Below, piece by piece: positions 1-4,808 of a stretch of 6,852 bases of DNA. Below the pieces are notes generated by a model. That model was not told where the DNA came from and searched no databases. It was given only the letters and a program-made list of their open reading frames with translations. The stretch is taken from positions 1 through 6,852 of the forward strand of contig JABSRS010000183.1 in the NCBI GenBank assembly GCA_013214885.1. The letters run 5' to 3'. Each line of letters starts with the position of its first letter. Within the stretch, counting starts at the first letter, position 1. Source of the DNA: Gammaproteobacteria bacterium. GTDB lineage: Bacteria > Pseudomonadota > Gammaproteobacteria > Enterobacterales > Psychrobiaceae. Both the position numbers and the translations under genes were made by a program.

Positions 1-304
1 AAAGTATTAAATCGAGATCGAGAGTTCTTGGTCCCCAACGCTCAGCTTTACGCACTCGACCTGTTTGTTGCTCGATTTTTTGTAGTTGGTCGAGTAGGGC
101 CAGTGGTGATAAGTCAGTTTGAATGGCTGCAACGGCGTTGATGTAATCCGGCTGCTCACTGGGTCCCATTGGCTTGCTGCAATATAAAGGCGAAACCGCA
201 ACCAACTGGCTTAGTGGCAATTGTTTTAAGGCTTCGATAGCCAATTGTGCTTTAACAACTGGCTGATCGAGATTGCTGCCTATTCCAACGTAACAAACAA
301 CCAT
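1..304 (-). CDS. folK: FolK, 2-amino-4-hydroxy-6-hydroxymethyldihydropteridine pyrophosphokinase (3' part outside window)
   Basis: FolK transfers pyrophosphate from ATP to 6-hydroxymethyl-7,8-dihydropterin, the cytoplasmic step of folate synthesis before dihydropteroate synthase. My translation from the ATG at 302-304 gives 101 residues and then leaves the window. It begins MVVCYVGIGSNL, the family's N-terminal strand and GSN motif, and the visible part ends with RWGPRTLDLDLIL (residues 89-101), the hallmark pterin/ATP-binding motif of FolK. The family is usually about 160 residues, so roughly the last 60 lie beyond position 1. The start is only 4 bases after the pcnB stop and has at best a weak Shine-Dalgarno sequence (AAGAA), so translation is probably coupled to pcnB. 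The pcnB-folK order is standard in gammaproteobacteria, where panB and panC often follow. The identification is firm; only the end is missing. Confidence 0.95.
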   Translation of the reverse strand, partial: MVVCYVGIGSNLDQPVVKAQLAIEALKQLPLSQLVAVSPLYCSKPMGPSEQPDYINAVAAIQTDLSPLALLDQLQKIEQQTGRVRKAERWGPRTLDLDLIL

Positions 305-308
305 TGAG

Positions 309-1694
309 TTATTCTTGTGCTGGTTTTGATTTTTTAGGGGCGCGGCGACGTTTCTTTGGGCCACCTAATTTGCGCACCATGTCGCGTTGAACTGTTTCAC
401 CAGCATGTTGGAACGTAGTCCACCACTGAGCCAGTTCTTCGGCTTCGCCACCTTCAATTTCACCGCGAATAAGCAATAAGTCATAGCCAGCACGAAATTT
501 AGGGTGAGTTAATAGTTTAAATGCCCGGGCACCAGTGCGGCGTGGTAAGCGCATTTGTAAATGCCAAACATCACGCGCCATGCTGGTAAAGCGTTTTGGT
601 ATGGCAATTGATTTACACTGCTGATCACAAATATCATTCATTGCTATCAGAATCGCATCGTAATAACTTAAACCACCTTCAACCATCACATCTTGTGCGC
701 GACGTTCGATTGGGTACCACAAAAATGCGGCAATAATAAATGCTGGGGTGACACGTTGGTCATTGGCTAAACGCAAATCGGTATTTTTACAGACCAATTG
801 ATAAAGCTCTGACTCTTTACCTTGGGCATTGTCTTTTAATAACTCAGCACAGGCTGGAAACAATTGCTCAAATAAACCGTAATGGTTAAGCATTTTATAG
901 TTGGCTAATGCTTTACCTGATAAAAACAATTTTTGGTATTCTTCAAACAAACGAGGTGCGGGTATTGACGCGAGTAACGGCGCCATTTCGCGAATTGGCT
1001 GCTCGGTTTCAGGCGACATCGTCATATCAAGTTTTGTCGCAAAACGTACGGCACGGAGCATTCTTACCGGATCCTCTTGATAACGGGTCTTAGGATCGCC
1101 AATCATTCGTAGAATGCGGTCATCTAAATCATCTAAGCCACCGCCATAGGCAATGATCGAGTAATCTGCGACATTGTAATAAAGGGCATTAACGGTAAAG
1201 TCGCGGCGTTCGGCATCTTCATCGATGGTGCCGTAGACATTATCACGTAATAACATTCCACTATCATTTTGCTTTGCTAGCTTTTCGGTGTCGGTTTCTT
1301 GATGGTGACCACGTAACGTAGCGACCTCAATAACTTCGCGGCCAAACAAAATATGAGCGAGGCGAAAACGACGACCAATTAATCGACAATTACGGAATAA
1401 TTCTTTAATTTGCTCTGGGGTTGCATTGGTTGCAATATCAAAATCTTTTGGCTCTTCGCCAAGCAGCATGTCACGAACACCACCACCGACTAAATAAGCT
1501 TGGAAACCCGCACGATGAAGGCGTTGTAAAACCTTGACCGCATTGACACTCATGTTTGAGCGTGAGATATCATGTTCGCTTCTAGGCACAATCTCGACGG
1601 CTAGAGCCGCTCGTTCAACAGTTTTAGTGATTTGTGGCGTGCGTGTTGCGCTGCCGATAACTTTGCGACATAGCCCGATTACTTTGGAAAAAAT
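309..1694 (-). CDS. pcnB: PcnB, poly(A) polymerase I, with AUU start codon
   Basis: PcnB adds 3' poly(A) tails to RNAs, marking mRNA fragments and regulatory RNAs for decay. Numbering from the AUU start gives 461 residues, close to the 465 of E. coli. Visible motifs are LVGGGVRD (68-75) and the DFD metal-binding pair (D84, D86) of class II nucleotidyltransferases, then RRDFTVNAL (163-171), EDPVRMLRAVRFA (207-219), and a basic tail from about 443 containing KKRRR. The GTG at 1587-1589 or ATG at 1551-1553 would cut off residues that align with E. coli: the frame is open to the TAG at 1698-1700 and reads FSKVIGLCRKV, matching E. coli FTRVANFCRKV. The only start that fits is ATT at 1692-1694, followed by TTT as in E. 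coli, whose pcnB is known to start at AUU. AAGGGG lies 6 bases upstream. Function is certain; the start is inferred but strong. The gene lies 131 bp after gluQ and 4 bp before folK. Confidence 0.96.
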   Translation of the reverse strand: MFSKVIGLCRKVIGSATRTPQITKTVERAALAVEIVPRSEHDISRSNMSVNAVKVLQRLHRAGFQAYLVGGGVRDMLLGEEPKDFDIATNATPEQIKELFRNCRLIGRRFRLAHILFGREVIEVATLRGHHQETDTEKLAKQNDSGMLLRDNVYGTIDEDAERRDFTVNALYYNVADYSIIAYGGGLDDLDDRILRMIGDPKTRYQEDPVRMLRAVRFATKLDMTMSPETEQPIREMAPLLASIPAPRLFEEYQKLFLSGKALANYKMLNHYGLFEQLFPACAELLKDNAQGKESELYQLVCKNTDLRLANDQRVTPAFIIAAFLWYPIERRAQDVMVEGGLSYYDAILIAMNDICDQQCKSIAIPKRFTSMARDVWHLQMRLPRRTGARAFKLLTHPKFRAGYDLLLIRGEIEGGEAEELAQWWTTFQHAGETVQRDMVRKLGGPKKRRRAPKKSKPAQE

Positions 1695-1706
1695 ACTCTA
1701 CCCCTT
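1692..1706 (-). promoter_or_regulatory. pcnB ribosome binding site with AUU initiation codon
   Basis: On the minus strand AAGGGG (1701-1706) is followed by a 6-base spacer and then ATT TTT. The codon before the ATT is AGT and the one before that is an in-frame TAG, so no ATG, GTG or TTG codon can serve as the start of the full conserved N-terminus. A good Shine-Dalgarno sequence paired with a poor start codon fits the translational limitation known for E. coli pcnB, where excess polyadenylation is harmful. Confidence 0.8.
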
Positions 1707-1717
1707 GGTGCGTACTG

Positions 1718-1801
1718 CTCGAATGGTATTTCGAGTGATTGATTGTGAGTTGTTATATAACTCAGCTGCAAAATTTGGGGGCAATAATACCCCACGCAGC
1801 T
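1718..1801 (-). other. Structured leader between gluQ and pcnB (three small hairpins)
   Basis: The 131-bp gap upstream of pcnB (1695-1825) holds three inverted repeats in a row, read in the direction of transcription. The first is a nested hairpin at 1764-1801: outer arms AGCTGC/GCAGCT, inner arms TGGGG/CCCCA (1790-1794 and 1776-1780) with a 9-base loop. The second is GAGTT/AACTC at 1747-1763. The third is CTCGAA/TTCGAG at 1718-1735 with a 6-base loop, ending 12 bases before the Shine-Dalgarno sequence. None is followed by a T-run, so they do not look like classic terminators. They could shape the pcnB 5' leader, serve as a processing site, or be partly chance. I see no convincing sigma-70 promoter in the gap. 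Confidence 0.4.
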
Positions 1802-1825
1802 ACAAAAGATAAGCCTAAATTGAGA

Positions 1826-2719
1826 TCAATTGCTAATGATTTTTTTGGTGTTAAGTGGTCCTGATGGTATTTGGCTAATATTCCAGTTCTTTGCCGCCTC
1901 TATCAGTAACGCTTCAACGCTATAATCTTGATGTTGCAATGATACTTCTTGGCCTAAATAGTCGAGCGCTAATAGCAAAGTGGCTTTAACTTGGGTTAAA
2001 TCTAGTGCTTTAGCATAGTTTTGTTTGCTCAGTTTTAGGCCTGCATCGTTAACGATTAACGGTAAGTGGAGATAACGCACTGGTAAGTGATTAAAGTATT
2101 GATAAAGCGTCATTTGCCTGGTGGATACTTCAAGTAAATCACAACCCCGGACGATATCGGTAATATTTTGCTCGATATCATCTAACACGACTACCAATTG
2201 ATAAGCGAACAGACCATCTTTACGCTTGAGAATAAAGTCTTCATTGGCAAAGGCATTACCGACCTGAGTCAGACCTTGCAACCGATCATTAAACTCAACA
2301 ATCCCAGATAGGTTTTTAAAACGAATTGAATGTGGGTCGCTGAGGTTGTTATTACTTAGACAGTGTCCTTGATAGAGACCACCTGATTGCATAATCATTT
2401 TTCGGGTGCAATCACAGCCATAAGCGCGGTTGCCCTTAATGATTGAATTGAGTTTGTCTTGGTAAAACTGATGACGTTGGCTCTGATAAGTAATATCAAG
2501 ATCCCAATTGAGCCCAAAACATTCTAATGTTGTTAAAATTGACTTGGTTGCTCCTGCCACTTCGCGCGGAGGATCGATATCTTCAATTCTGACTAACCAT
2601 TGGCCATGATGATGTCTGGCATCAAGAAAACTACCAAGTGCAGCAACTAGCGAGCCAAAATGGAGGTCACCTGAGGGGGATGGAGCAAAGCGTCCACGAT
2701 AATGTTGGGAATTTGACAT
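1826..2719 (-). CDS. gluQ: GluQ (YadB), glutamyl-Q tRNA(Asp) synthetase
   Basis: GluQ activates glutamate with ATP and attaches it to queuosine at position 34 of tRNA-Asp; it is a shortened paralogue of glutamyl-tRNA synthetase lacking the anticodon-binding domain. The 297 residues begin with the family signature GRFAPSPSGDLHFGSL; HFGS (20-23) is the HIGH motif and KLSKQ (229-233) the KMSKS-like motif. R44 and E46 in VRIEDIDPP line the glutamate/adenylate pocket. C102, C104, Y116 and C120 match the zinc-binding CxC...YxxxC of E. coli YadB. Length agrees with the family (about 300). The ATG at 2717-2719 fits the conserved N-terminus, but the A+T-rich upstream stretch shows no Shine-Dalgarno sequence. 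The gene lies 58 bp after dksA with a strong hairpin between them. In Shigella, gluQ is read from the dksA promoter through a terminator; the same arrangement is likely here. Confidence 0.96.
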   Translation of the reverse strand: MSNSQHYRGRFAPSPSGDLHFGSLVAALGSFLDARHHHGQWLVRIEDIDPPREVAGATKSILTTLECFGLNWDLDITYQSQRHQFYQDKLNSIIKGNRAYGCDCTRKMIMQSGGLYQGHCLSNNNLSDPHSIRFKNLSGIVEFNDRLQGLTQVGNAFANEDFILKRKDGLFAYQLVVVLDDIEQNITDIVRGCDLLEVSTRQMTLYQYFNHLPVRYLHLPLIVNDAGLKLSKQNYAKALDLTQVKATLLLALDYLGQEVSLQHQDYSVEALLIEAAKNWNISQIPSGPLNTKKIISN

Positions 2720-2733
2720 AAATTAATATACAT

Positions 2734-2766
2734 ATGACCACCATCAATGGGCTTGTTGGTGGTCAT
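2734..2766 (-). terminator. Strong hairpin between dksA and gluQ, probable partial terminator or attenuator
   Basis: A perfect 10-bp inverted repeat has arms ATGACCACCA and TGGTGGTCAT around a 13-base loop. After one A-A mismatch the loop can pair three more bases (CAA/TTG), leaving a 5-base loop. It sits 11 bases past the dksA stop and 14 bases before the gluQ ATG. The bases after the 3' arm on the minus strand are A/T-rich with scattered Ts but no solid T-run, so full termination is doubtful. A partial terminator that sets the dksA:gluQ ratio fits what is reported for Shigella. Protection of the dksA mRNA 3' end is an alternative. Confidence 0.65.
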
Positions 2767-2777
2767 TGAAATATAAG

Positions 2778-3227
2778 TTAACCAGCCATCTGGCGTTCTC
2801 TAATTTCAGATAACGTTTTACAGTCGATACACTGATCGGCAGTTGGACGAGCTTCTAAACGTCTGATCCCAATCTCGATGCCACAAGTCTTACAAAAACC
2901 AAATTCATCATCTTCTTCAATGATAGCTAACGTTTTTTCGATTTTTTTGATCAACTTTCGTTCACGATCTCGAGTTCGAAGTTCTAATGCGAACTCTTCT
3001 TCTTGTGCTGCGCGATCAACTGGGTCTGGAAAGTTAGCTGCCTCGTCTTGCATATGGTGCACTGTACGGTCAACTTCTTCACGTAATTGGTTTCGCCACG
3101 CTTCTAATATCTTCTTGAAGTGCTCTAGTTGCGCTTCGTTCATGTATTCCTCACCAGGTTTTAACTGATAAGGTTCAACGTTGGCAATTGCCATTACTCC
3201 AAGTTTTTTAGCATTTGCTTTAGGCAT
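2778..3227 (-). CDS. dksA: DksA, RNA polymerase-binding transcription factor
   Basis: DksA binds in the RNA polymerase secondary channel and, with ppGpp, represses rRNA promoters and activates amino-acid biosynthesis promoters during the stringent response. The 149-residue protein (E. coli 151) is nearly identical to E. coli from VEPYQ onward. It has the long coiled coil, the tip DPVDRA with acidic residues D68 and D71 (E. coli D71 and D74), the basic [13 protein letters not shown] helix, and a four-cysteine zinc finger C112, C115, C133, C136, ending in the typical RERQMAG. The start is the ATG at 3225-3227, because AGGAG lies 7 bases upstream and the length then fits; the open frame continues to 3299 but that extension is not family-like. 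There is one extra residue (EEDDEFG) before the zinc finger compared with E. coli. It probably has its own promoter in the long upstream gap and is partly co-transcribed with gluQ. Confidence 0.98.
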   Translation of the reverse strand: MPKANAKKLGVMAIANVEPYQLKPGEEYMNEAQLEHFKKILEAWRNQLREEVDRTVHHMQDEAANFPDPVDRAAQEEEFALELRTRDRERKLIKKIEKTLAIIEEDDEFGFCKTCGIEIGIRRLEARPTADQCIDCKTLSEIRERQMAG

Positions 3228-3234
3228 TTCGTTT

Positions 3235-3239
3235 CTCCT
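3235..3239 (-). promoter_or_regulatory. dksA ribosome binding site
   Basis: AGGAG on the minus strand sits 7 bases before the ATG at 3225-3227. It fixes the dksA start and rules out the longer frame beginning at 3299. Confidence 0.85.
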
Positions 3240-3246
3240 GTGTCGC

Positions 3247-3258
3247 CAACAATTGTTG
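3247..3258. repeat. 12-bp perfect palindrome in the dksA 5' leader
   Basis: CAACAATTGTTG is a perfect palindrome 7 bases upstream of the dksA Shine-Dalgarno sequence and about 30 bases downstream of the putative -10 box. With the next bases it reads TGTTGGC, an inverted copy of GCCAACA at the putative -35 box (3310-3316). It could be an operator half-site pair or a small RNA hairpin; the function is unknown and chance is possible in A+T-rich DNA. Confidence 0.35.
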
Positions 3259-3281
3259 ATAATGTATTTACTTATTTTTAG

Positions 3282-3318
3282 CGGCGCTATGTATAGCAAA
3301 TTACATTAGTGTTGGCAA
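3282..3318 (-). promoter_or_regulatory. dksA: Putative sigma-70 promoter of dksA with GC-rich discriminator
   Basis: On the minus strand TTGCCA (3313-3318) and TATACA (3290-3295) are separated by exactly 17 bases; they match the -35 and -10 consensus at 5 and 4 of 6 positions. The bases after the -10 box read TAGCGCCGC, a strikingly GC-rich discriminator in an A+T-rich region, which would place the start near 3282-3283 and leave a leader of about 55 bases. GC-rich discriminators are typical of promoters inhibited by DksA/ppGpp, and E. coli dksA is known to repress itself. A perfect TATAAT at 3319-3324 may be the -10 of a second promoter, but its -35 is poor. Confidence 0.5.
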
Positions 3319-3371
3319 ATTATAATCTTAAAAATAATGCCTTATAAATGGGGGGTATTATTTTTATTTCA

Positions 3372-3381
3372 AGCCCTAAAT
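3372..3381. repeat. Direct repeat AGCCCTAAAT, copy 1
   Basis: The 10-mer AGCCCTAAAT on the plus strand occurs again at 3542-3551 in the same orientation, 170 bp away. Both copies lie in the dksA upstream region. A paired protein-binding site is possible, but one repeat of this length may be chance. Confidence 0.35.
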
Positions 3382-3423
3382 ATAAAATAACTTAATAATA
3401 GGTCGTATTTTATTATTATCTTG

Positions 3424-3438
3424 ATAGATCGCATCTAT
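3424..3438. repeat. Inverted repeat ATAGAT/ATCTAT
   Basis: Six-base arms ATAGAT and ATCTAT surround a 3-base centre. No T-run follows on either strand, so a terminator is unlikely; a protein-binding dyad upstream of dksA is possible. Confidence 0.35.
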
Positions 3439-3466
3439 AATGAAAAGTATCAATTCGACAACCTAT

Positions 3467-3482
3467 CCATTATTAATAATGG
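3467..3482. repeat. 16-bp perfect palindrome upstream of dksA
   Basis: CCATTATTAATAATGG is perfectly self-complementary with no loop, a form more typical of a dimeric DNA-binding protein's operator than of an RNA hairpin. It lies about 185 bp upstream of the putative dksA start point and about 120 bp past the RDD stop. The regulator, if any, is unknown. Confidence 0.4.
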
Positions 3483-3541
3483 TTCATTCTCTAAATTAAC
3501 GCTTTTTAGTTCTTAAATGCAATTGTTTCTCGACTGATCTT

Positions 3542-3551
3542 AGCCCTAAAT
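3542..3551. repeat. Direct repeat AGCCCTAAAT, copy 2
   Basis: Second copy of the 10-mer found at 3372-3381, same orientation. Confidence 0.35.
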
Positions 3552-3603
3552 GAATTGATTGCTCGATTTACGACCAATAAACATTACATTACAAACTGCA
3601 AGC

Positions 3604-4098
3604 CTAATTATCCTGGTTTTGATTATCTTGCTTTAATTGAGCATTCTTGGCATTTGAACGAATAACCAAAGTGCCTGCTATTTTGTCATGCCAACCTTGT
3701 TTTCTTGGATCAAATGCAATCCATATAAAGCCAAGACCTAAAGGAATTGCTGAAATGTAATAGGCAACATAACGGATGATTGCTTGTTTTGGTGTTGGTG
3801 TTTCGCCTGTTTTTGCGTCAATAATCTTGGTTGATATCGCCATTTTCCCCGGTGTTGCAGCTTTATAAATCCAAAATATAACGGTCGCTATTAACGGAAA
3901 AAGATAATTAATAGTGAGATCTGTCAGGTTAAAACTAGCTTGTTCACCATAAAAGTAGTCACTGCCATACATCAAAACTAGTACAGGGACGGTAATGAGC
4001 AGTAATATAATTGTATCGATGATCGAGGCACCAAACCTTGGCCAAAATCCGACATATTCAACACAGTCTTGGTCAAAATTAGTTTCATTGTGCGTCAT
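3604..4098 (-). CDS. RDD-family small integral membrane protein
   Basis: This 164-residue inner-membrane protein belongs to the RDD family, named for a conserved Arg and Asp residues. Visible features are R21 and D28 in [11 protein letters not shown] at the start of membrane segment 1 (about 24-44), segment 2 (about 62-80) followed by the family motif [13 protein letters not shown] (82-94), a third segment (about 106-128), and the terminal signature [15 protein letters not shown] (129-143). A polar Gln/Asn-rich tail follows. Family roles are poorly defined; some members have been linked to cation/proton exchange, which cannot be assumed here. Two starts are possible: ATG at 4108-4110 without a ribosome site, or ATG at 4096-4098 with GGAG 6 bases upstream; I choose the latter. 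The gene overlaps the sfsA end by 14 bases, so translation is probably coupled. Its place between sfsA and dksA is not part of the E. coli layout. Confidence 0.88.
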   Translation of the reverse strand: MTHNETNFDQDCVEYVGFWPRFGASIIDTIILLLITVPVLVLMYGSDYFYGEQASFNLTDLTINYLFPLIATVIFWIYKAATPGKMAISTKIIDAKTGETPTPKQAIIRYVAYYISAIPLGLGFIWIAFDPRKQGWHDKIAGTLVIRSNAKNAQLKQDNQNQDN

Positions 4099-4807
4099 GT
4101 GTTGCTCCATTGGCTAATAAATTTTCGCTGAACGCGATCGAACTATTGGTTATATCGGGTTTGAAACTTAATATTTCAACGCCAGCATCTTCGGCTTGTT
4201 TTAATAGTTGTGCATATTTGGGATCGATGTGCGCGGCAGCTTCTATTGATTCAATCCCCGTATGCAATATAGCAAATAATAGAACGGCGCGGTGTCCTTG
4301 TTCGACCATGGTAATTAATTCTCTTAAGTGTTTTTGGCCGCGCACTGTTACCGCATCGGGGAAGTAGCCTTGACCATCTTGCAGTAAGGTGACACTTTTG
4401 ACCTCAACGAAGGCATCTGGTTTCTCACCATCACTAAGCACTATATCAATCCGGCTGTTTTCGCTGCCGTATTTTACTTCTCGTTGCAGCTTTTGATAAC
4501 CCGTTAGTTGCTCAATAATCCCTAAGTTAATCGCTTCTTCTGCTAAGGCATTGGCTCGGATCGTATTGACGCAAATAAACTCTCCCGCCTTAGTTTGGGT
4601 CAACTCCCAACTCAAAGGATATTTTCGTTTAGGGTTAGTTGATGTGCTGTACCACACGGTATCGCCAGGCTCGGCGCAACCTGACATCGCCCCCGTGTTG
4701 GCTACATGAATCGTGGTTGGAGTGCCATCGTTTAACGTGACATCGGCTAAAAAACGTTTGTAACGTTTGATCAGGGTCGCTGATTGTAGTGGGGGTTCAA
4801 ATTTCAT
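4085..4807 (-). CDS. sfsA: SfsA, sugar fermentation stimulation protein homologue
   Basis: E. coli SfsA was found as a multicopy factor that raises maltose metabolism and binds DNA; its true biochemical role is unsettled. The 240-residue protein (E. coli about 234) shows the family landmarks: an N-terminal [21 protein letters not shown] leading an OB-like domain, HVANTGAM (34-41) and [11 protein letters not shown] (81-88), then the C-terminal part with SRIDIVL (118-124), FVEVKSVTL (133-141) and [17 protein letters not shown] (149-165). D121, E135 and K137 are spaced like the PD-(D/E)XK nuclease active site, the fold the C-terminal domain is thought to adopt; activity is inference. The ATG at 4805-4807 is one base after the stop of the YdbT-like gene, with only GGA as a ribosome site, so it is probably translated by coupling. 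sfsA directly upstream of dksA is typical, but here the RDD gene intervenes. Confidence 0.95.
   Translation of the reverse strand: MKFEPPLQSATLIKRYKRFLADVTLNDGTPTTIHVANTGAMSGCAEPGDTVWYSTSTNPKRKYPLSWELTQTKAGEFICVNTIRANALAEEAINLGIIEQLTGYQKLQREVKYGSENSRIDIVLSDGEKPDAFVEVKSVTLLQDGQGYFPDAVTVRGQKHLRELITMVEQGHRAVLLFAILHTGIESIEAAAHIDPKYAQLLKQAEDAGVEILSFKPDITNSSIAFSENLLANGATHDAQ
4105..4108 (-). promoter_or_regulatory. Ribosome binding site deciding the RDD gene start
   Basis: GGAG lies 6 bases before the ATG at 4096-4098, inside the sfsA coding region. The upstream in-frame ATG at 4108-4110 overlaps this site and has no Shine-Dalgarno sequence of its own, so the shorter 164-residue form is favoured over 168. 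Confidence 0.6.
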
Positions 4808-4808
4808 G

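Larger units (their letters stand above)
3228..3603. other. Long A+T-rich intergenic region between the RDD gene and dksA
   Basis: This 376-bp stretch has no convincing gene on either strand. It holds the dksA ribosome site and putative promoter at its dksA end, a perfect palindrome at 3467-3482, a short inverted repeat at 3424-3438, and a 10-base direct repeat at 3372-3381 and 3542-3551. On the minus strand TTGTCG followed 16 bases later by TATAGA (about 3435-3462) could be a weak further promoter, overlapping the 3424-3438 repeat. I see no hairpin plus T-run that would clearly terminate the sfsA/RDD transcript. The G-run at 3350-3355 (CCCCCC on the minus strand) is an oddity in such A+T-rich DNA. 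Confidence 0.7.

Noticed and set aside
7..201. Minus-strand open frame of 64 codons at the low end of the window
   Set aside because: It is out of frame with folK, whose own frame shows the full family motifs across the same bases.
309..1589. pcnB starting at the GTG (1587-1589) or the ATG at 1551-1553
   Set aside because: Both starts drop residues conserved with E. coli PcnB, and the AUU at 1692-1694 has a better-placed Shine-Dalgarno sequence.
1534..1812. Plus-strand open frame of 92 codons opposite the pcnB 5' end
   Set aside because: It is antisense to the conserved pcnB N-terminus and the hairpin-rich leader, has no recognisable motif, and all neighbours are on the minus strand.
2878..3168. 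Plus-strand open frame of 96 codons inside dksA
   Set aside because: Its serine/arginine-rich product is the complement of the highly conserved dksA coding sequence; no independent evidence.
3228..3299. N-terminal extension of DksA by 24 residues
   Set aside because: The extension runs through the leader and part of the putative promoter, is unlike DksA proteins, and the AGGAG before the ATG at 3225-3227 sets the start.
4110..4367. Plus-strand open frame of 85 codons opposite sfsA
   Set aside because: It is a shadow of the conserved C-terminal half of sfsA with no motif of its own.
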